In this document: positions 19,224 through 29,042 of the stretch, one piece after another
How positions within the stretch are numbered: the stretch's first letter is position 1
Layout: the number at the start of each line of letters is the position of its first letter
DNA from: Oxalobacter paraformigenes
Lineage (GTDB): Bacteria > Pseudomonadota > Gammaproteobacteria > Burkholderiales > Burkholderiaceae_D
Direction: 5' to 3'
DNA: 64,000 nucleotides
Assembly (NCBI RefSeq): GCF_000158475.2
Contig: NZ_KI392030.1
Span: 618,184-682,183 of the forward strand
Translations under genes and position numbers: made by a program
Notes under the pieces: model-generated
Told to the model about the DNA's origin: nothing
What the model saw: the letters and a program-made list of their open reading frames with translations, nothing else
Databases searched by the model: none

Positions 19224-20297
19224 TTATTTTGGTTTTGCCAGCGCTTTTCTCCGCTTGTCGATCGCCTTGATGCGCGTAATCGATTGCGGCATGGCTTCAA
19301 GACGTGCCGATGTGGCGGGATGCAGGGCGGTGTAATTTCTGGCGTTGGTGGCGGGAAAGCGATAGGCCAGCCGTTTCCAGAAACGGGTCGCATCGTCGAT
19401 TTCATAACCGCCTCTTAAAGCCATAGCCAGGCTCAGGGTATCGGCATCGATGTCGAATTTTTTCGGCATCGGTTTCAGTCCTGTCGTGCCGGCGATCGAT
19501 CGCGGGGGGGTATGAAGCAGGTTATCGATCAGCGTTGTGGCAGCGCGGGTGTTTTGGAGGGTTTTTGCGTGGCCGAGAACATTGTGCGCCATTTCCTTGG
19601 AAATAACATACGCCAGATTTTCATCCGATTTGGCAAAAAGCATCATGCCCTGAGTCACCAGAATACGGCTGCCGTCGGAATAGGTATTGACATTTCCGGT
19701 CTGTCCCAGCTCAATACGGAAGCCACAGGCCGGAGTCAGGGGAACGCTTACGTTTTTTCGGGCGTTGTTGCGCAGAACGGTCAGGTTCAGGGATTTGTTT
19801 TTCGAAATCATCGGGGAGAGCATTGCGACGGTGTCGCGCTCGGCATGGATTCCTTGCGGTACCGGCCGGTTTTCGATGCGAAGCAGAATATCGCCGCGTT
19901 GCAGTCCTGCACGCTGGGCACCGCTGCCCGGGATGACATTCATGATCTGAAGCCTGTCGTCCAGACCGTAAGTCTGGGCGGCAAGAGAAGCCATGTCCGT
20001 CGAATAGGTATACTTGTTGGCGACGCTGAAACCCAGCAGATTCCGGAACTGTTTGCGGCAAAGGTCTGCATTGTCAATCAGCAGTTTTCCGCCTACCTTG
20101 TCGAGCCTGTCCTGCATGGCAACAATTTGCTTGAGTTTTGCAGGGCCAGCCGTTTCGATAACGGCTTCTTCATTATCCACCCAGGCTGTATCGGTCGCGC
20201 AGGCCGAGACGAGTGCGGCGCAACAGAGGCAGACAAGCCTGGGCAGTATCCGGTAATTCCGGATAGAGCGTTTTAGCGATTGCAAACGTTTGATCAT
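19224..20297 (-). CDS. PDZ-containing M48-like lipoprotein with degenerate zinc site
   Basis: A 357-residue protein with a lipoprotein signal peptide (charged start, LVCLCCAALVSAC, lipid-carrying Cys at 33), a PDZ-like region at about 105-185 (VIPGSGAQRAGLQRGDILLRIENRPV) and a C-terminal M48-like region. The M48 zinc motif HExxH reads KEMAH at 234-238, with Lys for the first His, and the third ligand usually found as Glu in an ExxxD context is replaced by Asp in DIDADTLSL (282-290). With two ligands altered, it may not be an active metallopeptidase. It is the last gene of the leftward ribF-ileS-lspA-coaBC-dut group, 21 bases after dut. Probably outer-membrane anchored in the periplasm; function unknown. 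Confidence 0.8.
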   Translation of the reverse strand: MIKRLQSLKRSIRNYRILPRLVCLCCAALVSACATDTAWVDNEEAVIETAGPAKLKQIVAMQDRLDKVGGKLLIDNADLCRKQFRNLLGFSVANKYTYSTDMASLAAQTYGLDDRLQIMNVIPGSGAQRAGLQRGDILLRIENRPVPQGIHAERDTVAMLSPMISKNKSLNLTVLRNNARKNVSVPLTPACGFRIELGQTGNVNTYSDGSRILVTQGMMLFAKSDENLAYVISKEMAHNVLGHAKTLQNTRAATTLIDNLLHTPPRSIAGTTGLKPMPKKFDIDADTLSLAMALRGGYEIDDATRFWKRLAYRFPATNARNYTALHPATSARLEAMPQSITRIKAIDKRRKALAKPK

Positions 20298-20318
20298 GCT
20301 TTCAATACCTTTTTCCTG

Positions 20319-20768
20319 TCAGATTTTTCCCGTACTGCCGAAACCGCCCGTTCCACGGGAACTCTCCCCGAATTCATCGACAACACGGAATCCAACCTGA
20401 AGAACGGGAACGATAACCAGTTGTGCCAGTCTTTCCAGCGGATTTAGAGTAAACGGTTCGATTCCCCGGTTCCATGTCGATACCATCAATTGTCCCTGAT
20501 AGTCCGAATCAATCAGGCCCACGAGGTTGCCGAGAACAATGCCGTGTTTGTGACCGAGGCCGCTGCGCGGAAGAATGAGGGCGGCATAACCCGGATCGGC
20601 AATGTGTATTGCCAGACCGGTGGGAACCAGTTGCGTGGTACCGGGAGCAAACGTTACCGGTTCTGTAATACAAGCCCGCAAGTCCAGCCCTGCACTGCCG
20701 CCTGTCGCATATGAAGGAAGATATTCCTTCATTCTTGGATCCAGTATTTTGATATCAATCGTTTTCAT
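20319..20768 (-). CDS. dut: Deoxyuridine 5'-triphosphate nucleotidohydrolase
   Basis: Hydrolyses dUTP to dUMP, keeping uracil out of DNA and feeding thymidylate synthesis. The 149 residues contain the five dUTPase motifs: [43 protein letters not shown] and the C-terminal [11 protein letters not shown] arm that closes the active site. Homotrimer in the known family. It lies nine bases after coaBC, as in many proteobacteria. Confidence 0.97.
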   Translation of the reverse strand: MKTIDIKILDPRMKEYLPSYATGGSAGLDLRACITEPVTFAPGTTQLVPTGLAIHIADPGYAALILPRSGLGHKHGIVLGNLVGLIDSDYQGQLMVSTWNRGIEPFTLNPLERLAQLVIVPVLQVGFRVVDEFGESSRGTGGFGSTGKI

Positions 20769-20777
20769 GAGAGCTTC

Positions 20778-21968
20778 TTAAAGACGTTTTGCGATTTGTT
20801 CAATCAGCTGGCGGGCCAGGTTCTGCTTGCTGCCATGCGGCAATTCGAGACTGCCGGTTTCATCGAACAGGACAAGGGTATTGTCATCTTTGCCGAAAGT
20901 TTCGTGTCCGATGTTGCCGACCAGAAGAGGGATGCCTTTTTTCTGGCGCTTTTCTTCGGCATGCTGTTTCAGTTTTTCGGATTCGGCGGCGAAACCGACG
21001 CAATAAGGGGGATCGGGCAAGGCGGCGATGGACGCAAGAATATCCGGATTCTCGGCAAATTCAAGGACCGGGGTTTTGCCATTCCCGTTTTTCTTGATTT
21101 TCTGTTCGCTGGCATTGGCGACTCGCCAGTCAGCAACCGCGGCGACCGAAATGAAGATGTCCTGCTTGCTGATATGGGACATGACGGCGTCGCGCATCTG
21201 GATGGCGGTCATCACATCAATACGCTGGACGCCGTATGGCGTTTCCAAAGCCGTTGGGCCTGAAATAAGGGTGACGGATGCACCGGCTTCACGCGCGGCA
21301 CGGGCGATAGCATAGCCCATCTTGCCGGAAGAACGGTTGGTAATACCGCGCACGGGGTCAATCGGCTCGAACGTCGGGCCGGCTGTAATCAGTACGCGCC
21401 GGTTTTCCAGATAGTTGGGCTGCAATGCCGCGATGACTTCTTCCAGCATCTGGGCCGGTTCCAGCATGCGGCCCTCGCCTGTTTCACCGCAAGCCTGATA
21501 ACCGGATGCGGGGCCTATGACCTGGACTCCATCCGCTTTGAGCTGGCCGACATTTCGCTGCGTTGCCGGTTTTTTCCACATTTCCGCGTTCATGGCGGGG
21601 GCAACCAGAAACGGAATATGCGACGGTCTTGCCAGGCACAAAGTCGATAACAGATCGTCGCACAGTCCATTGGCCAGTTTGCTCATGAAGTTGGCAGAAC
21701 AGGGAGCGATGACGACAAGGTCAGCCTGACGGGTCAGGTCGATATGAGGCATGTTGTTTTCCAGACGGTCGTCCCATGAATCCGTAAAGACGGTGTGTCC
21801 TGTCAGTGCCTGCATGGTGACCGGCGTGATGAATTTTTGCGCGCTGTCCGTCATGACGACCTGAACCGAAGCGCCTTCGCGGATCATGGCACGTGCGAAT
21901 TCAGCCGATTTGTAACAGGCGATGCCCCCGGTCAAACCCAGTAAAATTTTCTTGCCGGACAAATCCAT
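20778..21968 (-). CDS. coaBC: Bifunctional phosphopantothenoylcysteine decarboxylase/synthetase
   Basis: Two successive steps of coenzyme A synthesis: CTP-dependent joining of cysteine to phosphopantothenate (CoaB, C-terminal) and FMN-dependent decarboxylation (CoaC, N-terminal). From the ATG at 21968, with GGAG seven bases upstream, it has 396 residues beginning MDLSGKKILLGLTGGIACYKS. The CoaC part shows the PAMNAEMW motif and the flexible GxGRM segment; CoaB begins at about residue 190 with NRRVLITAGPTFEPIDPVRGITN and SSGKMGYAIA. The longer reading from 22022 adds 18 residues overlapping the lspA 3' end and is rejected. Confidence 0.95.
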   Translation of the reverse strand: MDLSGKKILLGLTGGIACYKSAEFARAMIREGASVQVVMTDSAQKFITPVTMQALTGHTVFTDSWDDRLENNMPHIDLTRQADLVVIAPCSANFMSKLANGLCDDLLSTLCLARPSHIPFLVAPAMNAEMWKKPATQRNVGQLKADGVQVIGPASGYQACGETGEGRMLEPAQMLEEVIAALQPNYLENRRVLITAGPTFEPIDPVRGITNRSSGKMGYAIARAAREAGASVTLISGPTALETPYGVQRIDVMTAIQMRDAVMSHISKQDIFISVAAVADWRVANASEQKIKKNGNGKTPVLEFAENPDILASIAALPDPPYCVGFAAESEKLKQHAEEKRQKKGIPLLVGNIGHETFGKDDNTLVLFDETGSLELPHGSKQNLARQLIEQIAKRL

Positions 21969-22005
21969 GTTTTCTCCAGAGTGGTAGATACAGTCTGAAA
22001 CAAGC

Positions 22006-22506
22006 TCAGTTTTTCCTGACACGTTTCAGTTCGTCTATGATAAACAGAACGGCGCCGATTGTAATGCCGCAATCCGCGATATTGAAGGTAGGCCAGTGCC
22101 ATCCGAAAGCGTGAACATCCAGAAAATCGATAACGTGACCGTAAAGCGATCGGTCGATCAGGTTTCCGATCGCTCCTCCCAAAATCAACGCCAGAGACAG
22201 ACAGAAGAGCTTCTGATGGGAATGCCGCTTCAACAGATAAACGATAAATATAACGGCAACAACACTGATGACCGTGAAAAAATAACGCTGCCAGCCCGCT
22301 TGAGATGCCAGAAAACTGAAAGCGGCGCCTTCATTGTAGACAAGAAGCAGATTGAAAAATGAAGTCAGTTTTATGGCTTGCCCGTAGCTCAGGGTGTGGG
22401 TAATCCAGATTTTGCTGAGTTGATCGAAAAGGACGATCAGAATGGCAAGGCCCAGCCACGGCAATATGCCGGTCTTGTTTTTGTAGTAAAGGTTTCTGGT
22501 TGCCAT
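22006..22506 (-). CDS. lspA: Lipoprotein signal peptidase
   Basis: Aspartyl peptidase of the inner membrane that cleaves the signal peptide of lipid-modified prolipoproteins. From the ATG at 22506 it has 166 residues and four membrane spans; the catalytic Asp pair lies in [15 protein letters not shown] and in [11 protein letters not shown]. The N-terminal motif [11 protein letters not shown] is typical. An in-frame GTG at 22536 is an alternative start; neither has a strong ribosome binding site. It follows ileS after 63 bases, the widespread ribF-ileS-lspA order. Its clients would include the M48-like lipoprotein at the end of this operon. Confidence 0.93.
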   Translation of the reverse strand: MATRNLYYKNKTGILPWLGLAILIVLFDQLSKIWITHTLSYGQAIKLTSFFNLLLVYNEGAAFSFLASQAGWQRYFFTVISVVAVIFIVYLLKRHSHQKLFCLSLALILGGAIGNLIDRSLYGHVIDFLDVHAFGWHWPTFNIADCGITIGAVLFIIDELKRVRKN

Positions 22507-22569
22507 ATCAATATCTATGAATACCGCCGGATTCACGGAAGGCTGCCGGCGGCTGAAAATAAAACCCGA

Positions 22570-25482
22570 TTATACGAACTCGCGTTTTTCCCCTTTGCCG
22601 AACAGATTGGCGGCACAGCGTGCGCATATTTGCGGATGTTTCGGATCCGAACCGACATCGCTGCGATAATGCCAGCAGCGTTCACATTTCTGATATTGTG
22701 AAGGTTTGACGGTAATGGATTCCGATGCAACATCCGGAACCCGGATAACGTCGGCACGCGATGTGATCATCAGGAATTTCAAATCGTCGTCCAGACTCTT
22801 TAACAGATCGAACTTTGCGCCCGATGCGCGAATTTCGATTTCGGCTTGCAAGGACGAGCCGATTTGTCCCGATATCCGGACTTCTTCCAGCCGTTTCATC
22901 ACATCAGCACGAATTTCTTTCAGCTTGCCAAATTTATCGAGCAGGGCGTTTTCGTCCTTGATCTCCGGTAAAGAATAAGCAGTCAGCGTGAAAAGCGTTT
23001 CTCCACTGGCTTCAAATTCCTCGGGAGAAGCAAAAGCTTTCCAGGCTTCTTCCGAAGTGAACGACAGAATTGGCGCCATCAGGCGAAGCAGGGCATGCGT
23101 GATATGCCACAGGGCTGTCTGGGCAGACCGGCGGGCGCGGGAGACTTCTCCTGAAGTGTAAAGCCGGTCTTTCAATATATCGAGGTAAAGACTTCCCAAT
23201 TCTTCCGAGCAATAAGTTTGCAGTTTTGCCACAACAGGATGGAATTCGAATTTGTCGTAGTGCGCCATGATTTCCGTCTGAAGCGACTTCATGGACGCAA
23301 GGGCGTAGCGATCCACTTCCAATAGCTCGTCTATCGCCACAGCATCCCGGGTGGCATCGAAATCGGCCGTGTTCGACAGGAGAAAGCGCAGGGTATTGCG
23401 GATACGACGGTATGATTCGGTGACGCGTTTTAAAATTTCATCCGAGATGGAAAGTTCTCCCGAATAATCGGTCGAGGCTACCCAAAGGCGCAAAATGTCC
23501 GCTCCCAGCGTATCGAACACTTTCTGGGGAGCGATGACATTGCCCATTGATTTCGACATTTTCCTGCCTTCGCCATCCACGACAAAACCGTGGGTCAGCA
23601 GCATTTTATATGGCGGACAACCATCCAGCATGGAAGACGTCAGAAGCGACGAATGAAACCAGCCTCTGTGCTGATCAGACCCTTCCAGATACAAGTCGGC
23701 GGGGAAACGCAACTCTCTGGCATGCGAACCGCGCAAAACGGTCAGATGTGTTGCGCCGGAATCGAACCAGACATCCAGCGTATCGCGGTTTTTTTCATAC
23801 TGGCCAGCCTCGTCGCCCAACAATTCTTTCGGGTCAAGCGTCTGCCAGGCTTCGATGCCCTCTTTTTCCACGCGCTTTGCGATTTCTTCCAGCAACTCAA
23901 GCGTTTTCGGATGCAGTTCTCCCGTTTCGCGGTGAACGAAAAAGGCCATTGGAACGCCCCATTGCCGCTGGCGAGACAGGGTCCAGTCAGGACGGTTGGC
24001 AATCATGCCCTGCAATCGGGCTTTGCCCCAGTCCGGATAGAACGTCGTCTGTTCCACACCTTTCAAGGCGGTTTCGCGGAGCGTCATATCCGTATCGTTC
24101 GGCTTGACATCCATGCCCGCAAACCATTGCGAGGTGGCTCTGTAGACAATCGGGGTTTTATGACGCCAGCAATGCATGTAACTGTGGGTCATCATATCGA
24201 GATTCAGGAGCGTTCCGGCTTCCCGCAGGGTATTGCAGATCAGTTTGGAAGCGTCCCAGATCATCATGCCGCCGAACAGAGGCAAGGAGGATACATAGTG
24301 GCCGTTGCCCATGACCGGATTCAGGATTTCGTCGTCTTTCATCCCGTGGGACTTGCACGACAGGAAGTCATCAACGCCATAGGCCGGAGCTGAATGGACA
24401 ATACCGGTGCCGGTGTCCAGCGTAACGTATTCTTCCGAGTAAACCGGCGAGAAGCGGCGGTAACCCTCATGAGCGTCGTAAAGAGGATGCCTGAACCGGA
24501 TGCCTTCGAGTTTTGCACCCTGGGTCGTTGCCAGAATTTTCCAGGTTTCAAGACCGTACCGTTTCTGGAGCAAAGTACGATCTGTCTCGGAAGAGGGCAG
24601 TTTTGCCCGTTCTTCGGCAATGATCAACAGGCCCTTTTCCGTTTCAACCAGCGCATATTCAAATTCGGGGTGGACGTTCAAAGCCTGATTGCCCGGAATC
24701 GTCCAGGGAGTTGTTGTCCAGATGACGGCATAGCCCTGTGAGAGTGGCAGGCTGTCCAGTCCAAAAGCGGCGGCGATTTTTTCGGGTTCGGCAAACGGGA
24801 ACCCGACGTCGATCTCCGGATCGCGCCGGTCCTGATATTCCACTTCCGCTTCAGCCAGTGCCGAGCCACAATCGAAACACCAGTTGACCGGTTTTAAGCC
24901 ACGGAACACATAGCCTTTTTCAATCAGACGGGCCAGCGCGCGGATCTCGTTGGCTTCGTTTTGATGATTCATCGTCAGATACGGGTTGTCCCAGTCGCCC
25001 AGAACGCCCAGACGAATGAAATCCTTTTTCTGCCGTTCGACCTGTTCTTTTGCGTAGGCGCGGGCTTTTGCCTGGACTTCGGTTGCCGACAAATTTTTTC
25101 CATACATTTTTTCGATCTGGATTTCAATCGGCATGCCGTGGCAATCCCAGCCGGGGACATACGGCGCATCGAAACCGGCAAGACCGCGCGACTTGATAAC
25201 GATATCTTTCAGAATTTTATTGACGGCGTGTCCAATGTGAATATCGCCATTGGCATAAGGGGGGCCGTCATGCAGAATGAATTGCGGGCGGCCTTTTGCC
25301 GCCTTGCGAATCCGTTGATAAATCTTTTTGTCCTGCCACTCTTTGATCCATTCGGGTTCCCGTTTGGCAAGATTGCCGCGCATCGGAAAAGAGGTATCGG
25401 GCATATTGACCGGATATTCCTTGCCCGGTTTGTTTTTGTCCTGCTGTTTTTTACCGGACTGGTCGGATGGTTTGTTAGACAT
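22570..25482 (-). CDS. ileS: Isoleucyl-tRNA synthetase
   Basis: Charges tRNA-Ile with isoleucine and edits misactivated valine. The 970-residue class I enzyme has the HIGH signature as HIGH in [15 protein letters not shown] near residue 80, the CP1 editing domain in the middle ([26 protein letters not shown] region), the KMSKS loop in [11 protein letters not shown] near residue 640, and the C-terminal zinc-binding element CERCWHY ... CARC. Bacterial-type (IleS1) layout and length. It lies 73 bases after ribF on the same strand and before lspA. Confidence 0.97.
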   Translation of the reverse strand: MSNKPSDQSGKKQQDKNKPGKEYPVNMPDTSFPMRGNLAKREPEWIKEWQDKKIYQRIRKAAKGRPQFILHDGPPYANGDIHIGHAVNKILKDIVIKSRGLAGFDAPYVPGWDCHGMPIEIQIEKMYGKNLSATEVQAKARAYAKEQVERQKKDFIRLGVLGDWDNPYLTMNHQNEANEIRALARLIEKGYVFRGLKPVNWCFDCGSALAEAEVEYQDRRDPEIDVGFPFAEPEKIAAAFGLDSLPLSQGYAVIWTTTPWTIPGNQALNVHPEFEYALVETEKGLLIIAEERAKLPSSETDRTLLQKRYGLETWKILATTQGAKLEGIRFRHPLYDAHEGYRRFSPVYSEEYVTLDTGTGIVHSAPAYGVDDFLSCKSHGMKDDEILNPVMGNGHYVSSLPLFGGMMIWDASKLICNTLREAGTLLNLDMMTHSYMHCWRHKTPIVYRATSQWFAGMDVKPNDTDMTLRETALKGVEQTTFYPDWGKARLQGMIANRPDWTLSRQRQWGVPMAFFVHRETGELHPKTLELLEEIAKRVEKEGIEAWQTLDPKELLGDEAGQYEKNRDTLDVWFDSGATHLTVLRGSHARELRFPADLYLEGSDQHRGWFHSSLLTSSMLDGCPPYKMLLTHGFVVDGEGRKMSKSMGNVIAPQKVFDTLGADILRLWVASTDYSGELSISDEILKRVTESYRRIRNTLRFLLSNTADFDATRDAVAIDELLEVDRYALASMKSLQTEIMAHYDKFEFHPVVAKLQTYCSEELGSLYLDILKDRLYTSGEVSRARRSAQTALWHITHALLRLMAPILSFTSEEAWKAFASPEEFEASGETLFTLTAYSLPEIKDENALLDKFGKLKEIRADVMKRLEEVRISGQIGSSLQAEIEIRASGAKFDLLKSLDDDLKFLMITSRADVIRVPDVASESITVKPSQYQKCERCWHYRSDVGSDPKHPQICARCAANLFGKGEKREFV

Positions 25483-25555
25483 TTTTTATCACACTCAGGT
25501 TTGCAACGGATTAAACGACAGATTTTACCGTTTCCGTTCGCATTTCAGTTAACTT

Positions 25556-26512
25556 TTACGCGGATGTTTTCTGTTTCGCGAAAAACGATCTGGCTGTATC
25601 GACGTCGTTTTGGATAGCCTTTTTCAATGCGTTCAGATCGGGAAATTTTTGATTATCCCGCAATTTCTTCAAAAATTCGACCTGAACAAGGGAGCCGTAA
25701 CAAGTGCGGCCGAAATCGAGTATGTGCGTTTCCAGCATGATATGACGGTCGCTTTCGATAGTAGGACGTGTTCCGATCATGGAGACCGACGGCAACGGTT
25801 TTTCCTCCAGACCGTGAACCCGGGTGATGAAAACACCCGACAGGATCGGATTGTAATGCCGTATCGGCAGATTGGCTGTCGGAAAACCCAGATCGCGTCC
25901 GATTTTATCGCCGTGCACGATATGTCCGGAAATGGCATAGGGTTTTCCCAGAAGGCCGGATACTTTTTCAAAATCGCTCTGTTCCAGCGCCTGCCGGATA
26001 CAGGACGAGGAAATGCGTCCGTTTTCATCCATTACGGCAGGCAACACTTCAACATGAAAACCGAATCTTTTGCCCGCTTCTTTCAGCTCATCAGTCGTGC
26101 CGGTCCGTCCTTTTCCGAAACGGAATTTTTCGCCGATGATGAGCCATCTGACGTTCAAGGCCTTTACAAGGATTTCTTCTATGAATTCTTCCGGAGACAG
26201 GCTGGAAACCGTATTGTTGAACCGGGCAATCGTAACCTGATCGACGCAACATTGCGCCAGTGCCTGGACTTTTTCACGCAACGGGGTAATGGTGGCGGGA
26301 GCGCTTGATAAAGTTCCGGTTTTCAGGGCGAAATACTGCCTTGGGTGCGGATTGAATGTCAGCACGGCGGCCGGCAAATGAAGACGGTCTGCCGCTTCCC
26401 GCAGTTTGGCAAGCAATACCATGTGTCCCTTGTGGACGCCATCGAAATTGCCGATTGTCAGTGCACATGGGCCATGTGGAGGATCATACAAGAATCCGCG
26501 AAAGACCTTCAT
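25556..26512 (-). CDS. ribF: Bifunctional riboflavin kinase / FAD synthetase
   Basis: Makes FMN from riboflavin and FAD from FMN. The 318 residues have an N-terminal adenylyltransferase domain (ALTIGNFDGVHKGHM with the nucleotide-binding HxGH-like motif; later ISSSCIRQAL) and a C-terminal riboflavin kinase domain (GRDLGFPTANLP, VSMIGTRPTIE, VEFLKKLRDNQKF). First gene of the leftward ribF-ileS-lspA-coaBC-dut operon. A TATAAT sequence about 35 bases upstream could serve as its -10 box. Confidence 0.95.
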   Translation of the reverse strand: MKVFRGFLYDPPHGPCALTIGNFDGVHKGHMVLLAKLREAADRLHLPAAVLTFNPHPRQYFALKTGTLSSAPATITPLREKVQALAQCCVDQVTIARFNNTVSSLSPEEFIEEILVKALNVRWLIIGEKFRFGKGRTGTTDELKEAGKRFGFHVEVLPAVMDENGRISSSCIRQALEQSDFEKVSGLLGKPYAISGHIVHGDKIGRDLGFPTANLPIRHYNPILSGVFITRVHGLEEKPLPSVSMIGTRPTIESDRHIMLETHILDFGRTCYGSLVQVEFLKKLRDNQKFPDLNALKKAIQNDVDTARSFFAKQKTSA

Positions 26513-26595
26513 CGAATTTTTTTGAAAAATTGCGTAAACATAAAATTATAATGCTTAAAATAAATACGCAGACAGTTTCGTTGCCCTTGTCTAAA

Positions 26596-26623
26596 AAGCC
26601 GCATGAGTGAAGCGGCTTGCGAC
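26596..26623 (-). terminator. Terminator-like hairpin between ribF and the binding-protein gene
   Basis: Stem AAGCCGC/GCGGCTT with a nine-base loop, ending in TTTTT on the minus strand. No leftward gene precedes it, so it would stop antisense transcription coming from the next gene; on the plus strand it forms a hairpin in the leader of that gene instead. Confidence 0.4.
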
Positions 26624-26669
26624 CATTGAAAATAGAACCAGACCCATGCAAAAGCGGAAAAAGGAACGC

Positions 26670-28445
26670 ATGTCGTTGCGGATTTTTGGAAAACTCACGG
26701 GCGCGCTCGTTTTGTCAGTGTGCCTGCCCATATGCGGCGTTTCGCTTGCCGCCGATCCGCATAAAGTGATTCACAGCGTCTTCGAAGCAGCAGATGACGG
26801 ATTCGACATGGTGAGGACACAAAATTACTATTCGGGCTGGGTAGCAGACGCGATATTCGAAACGCTGTTGACATACGATTATCTGGCGCGTCCAGCCAGA
26901 CTGATTCCGAATACCGCGGAATCCATGCCGGAAATCAGTTCTGATGGAAGAACTTATACCTTTCATCTGAAGAAAAACATCTTTTTCGCGCCTGATTCCG
27001 TTTTCGGCCATGAAAAAAGGGAGCTGACGGCAGCCGATTACGTTTATTCCATCAAGCGTCTGGTCGATCCGGCAAACCGTTCTCCCTCAGCCAGTTTCGT
27101 AAGGGGAAAAATTACCGGCCTTGATGATCTGGTTGAAAAGGCGAAAAAAACGGGCCAGTTCGACTATGACGCCACGGTTTCCGGCTTGCAGGCGATCGAC
27201 AGATATACCCTGCGGATCAGGCTGAATGCGCCGGATTCGAATTTTCTTTACATTCTGGCCTATGGGGCGCTGGCGGCGGTATCCAGGGAAGCTATCGACG
27301 CTTACGGCAACAAAAGTACTTTCCATCCTGTCGGCACGGGGCCGTACATGCTGAAGGAATACGTTCCACGCAGCAAAATCGTTCTCGAAGCCAACCCGTA
27401 TTACCGGGGATTCGTCTGGGATTTCCAAGCGGATGGCGAGGCGTGGGACGAGCAACTGGTGCGCGACATGAAAGGCAAGAAGATGCCCCAAATAGGCCGG
27501 GTGGAAATTGCGATTATCGAGGAAGAGCAATCGCGCTGGCTTTCCTTTCAGGAGGGCAAAATCGATTTTGACAAGCTGCCGCAACTGGCTGCGCCCGTCG
27601 CGCTGGAAAACGGGAAGCTGAAAGAGGAATACATTGCTCAGGGAATCCGGCAGTACACCATGGTTGAGCCGGAGATCACTTACACCATTTTCAACCTGAA
27701 AGACCCGGTGACCGGTGGTTACAGCAACGAGAAAATCGCCTTGCGAAGAGCGATAGCCATGTCGTACAACACGCAGGCGGAAATCGAGTTGCTGCGAAAC
27801 GGGCAGGCAAGCAAGGCGCAAATGATGATTCCACCGGGCGTTGCCGGGCACGAACCTGCCTACAGGAGCAGCATAGCCTATGAACCGGAGCTGGCCTCAC
27901 GCCTTCTGGATCATTTCGGCTACAGGCGGCAATCCGACGGATACCGGACGATGCCGGACGGCAGCCCTCTCGTTTTGAGGATAAGAACCGAGGCCAACGC
28001 CAGTTCGCGAGTCGTTTCCGAAATCTGGAAACGGGGGCTGGACCGGATCGGCATCAGGGTCGAATTCGATGTGGGCAATTTCGCCGACAATCTGAAAGAT
28101 GCGGCAGGTTGCCGGTTGATGATGTGGGGCGGAGCCTGGCATGCCGATTATCCGGAAGGGGAAAATTTCATGCAATTGCTGTATGGTCCAAACGCAGGGC
28201 AGGGCAATCATGCCTGTTACCGTTCCAAGGCATTTGACAAACTGTACAGACAGGCGGTTAAACTGCCTCCCGGCGAGGAACGGAACCGGCTTTATGTACA
28301 AATGAATCGCCAGATGGAAGCGGATACGGCCTGGTCGGTTCATGTGTCGCGTACCCGGAACTGGCTCGTCCGGCCTTGGGTAATGGGTTTCAAGAAACAT
28401 CCCATTCTTCAGTCGGACTGGCAGTATCTGGATATTGCCCGATAA
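26670..28445 (+). CDS. ABC transporter substrate-binding protein, oligopeptide type (SBP family 5)
   Basis: Periplasmic solute receptor of the peptide/nickel/opine class. The chosen ATG at 26670 has AAAGGA five bases upstream and gives 591 residues with a clean signal peptide ([26 protein letters not shown]). The mature part shows family features: [43 protein letters not shown] and the [12 protein letters not shown] signature. Starts at 26607 and 26646 would lengthen the N-terminus without benefit. No permease or ATPase gene follows; the next gene is mobB, so it is an orphan receptor that must work with a transporter encoded elsewhere. Ligand not predictable. Confidence 0.88.
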   Translation: MSLRIFGKLTGALVLSVCLPICGVSLAADPHKVIHSVFEAADDGFDMVRTQNYYSGWVADAIFETLLTYDYLARPARLIPNTAESMPEISSDGRTYTFHLKKNIFFAPDSVFGHEKRELTAADYVYSIKRLVDPANRSPSASFVRGKITGLDDLVEKAKKTGQFDYDATVSGLQAIDRYTLRIRLNAPDSNFLYILAYGALAAVSREAIDAYGNKSTFHPVGTGPYMLKEYVPRSKIVLEANPYYRGFVWDFQADGEAWDEQLVRDMKGKKMPQIGRVEIAIIEEEQSRWLSFQEGKIDFDKLPQLAAPVALENGKLKEEYIAQGIRQYTMVEPEITYTIFNLKDPVTGGYSNEKIALRRAIAMSYNTQAEIELLRNGQASKAQMMIPPGVAGHEPAYRSSIAYEPELASRLLDHFGYRRQSDGYRTMPDGSPLVLRIRTEANASSRVVSEIWKRGLDRIGIRVEFDVGNFADNLKDAAGCRLMMWGGAWHADYPEGENFMQLLYGPNAGQGNHACYRSKAFDKLYRQAVKLPPGEERNRLYVQMNRQMEADTAWSVHVSRTRNWLVRPWVMGFKKHPILQSDWQYLDIAR

Positions 28446-28494
28446 ATTTTTTATTTCACTTTTTAAAAGCGGATTGTCGATAAATGATTGTCAT

Positions 28495-29019
28495 ATGGAA
28501 AACTACAGGCCACGTTATCCCCTGATAGGATTGTCCGGCTGGTCTGGCAGCGGAAAGACCACTTTGCTGGAAAAAGTACTGCCGCTGCTGTATCTGATGG
28601 GACTGCGGGTGAATGTGATTAAAAGCAGTCACCACGATGTCGAACTGGAACCGCCCGGGAAAGACAGCGCCCGGATCCGGAGGGCAGGAGCGGCGGAAGT
28701 GATGTTGGCATCACCTTACCGTTTCATGCTGGCTCATGAATTGAGAAACGAGAGGGAACCGACGCTTGAGGAACTCATATCGCGCATGATGCCGGCTGAT
28801 CTGATACTGGTTGAAGGATTCCGGAATGCCGCTATTCCACGGATCGAGGTTTTCAGGCCGTCGCTGGGGAAAGACCCCATGTATCCCGAAAATAGCCATA
28901 TCGAAGCGGTTGCATCAGACGGGGAACGGCCGCCAGTCTTGCCCCCGTCCGTTCAGTGGCTTGATCTGAACAAGGAAAATCAGGTGGTTGACTGGATATT
29001 GAACCGCCAGGCCACCTGA
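28495..29019 (+). CDS. mobB: Molybdopterin-guanine dinucleotide biosynthesis protein MobB
   Basis: GTP-binding adaptor that assists conversion of molybdopterin to its guanine dinucleotide form, the cofactor of formate dehydrogenases of the DMSO-reductase family. The 174-residue protein begins with a P-loop domain: [20 protein letters not shown], then [20 protein letters not shown] and the LILVEGFRN motif that mark MobB. The ATG at 28495 is used; a longer start would overlap the preceding gene. mobA is not adjacent. Its place beside the formate dehydrogenase genes fits its role in their maturation. The convergent 29043-31148 gene ends 23 bases away. Confidence 0.92.
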   Translation: MENYRPRYPLIGLSGWSGSGKTTLLEKVLPLLYLMGLRVNVIKSSHHDVELEPPGKDSARIRRAGAAEVMLASPYRFMLAHELRNEREPTLEELISRMMPADLILVEGFRNAAIPRIEVFRPSLGKDPMYPENSHIEAVASDGERPPVLPPSVQWLDLNKENQVVDWILNRQAT

Positions 29020-29042
29020 AAAGATACGGCGTTTTCAGATCG

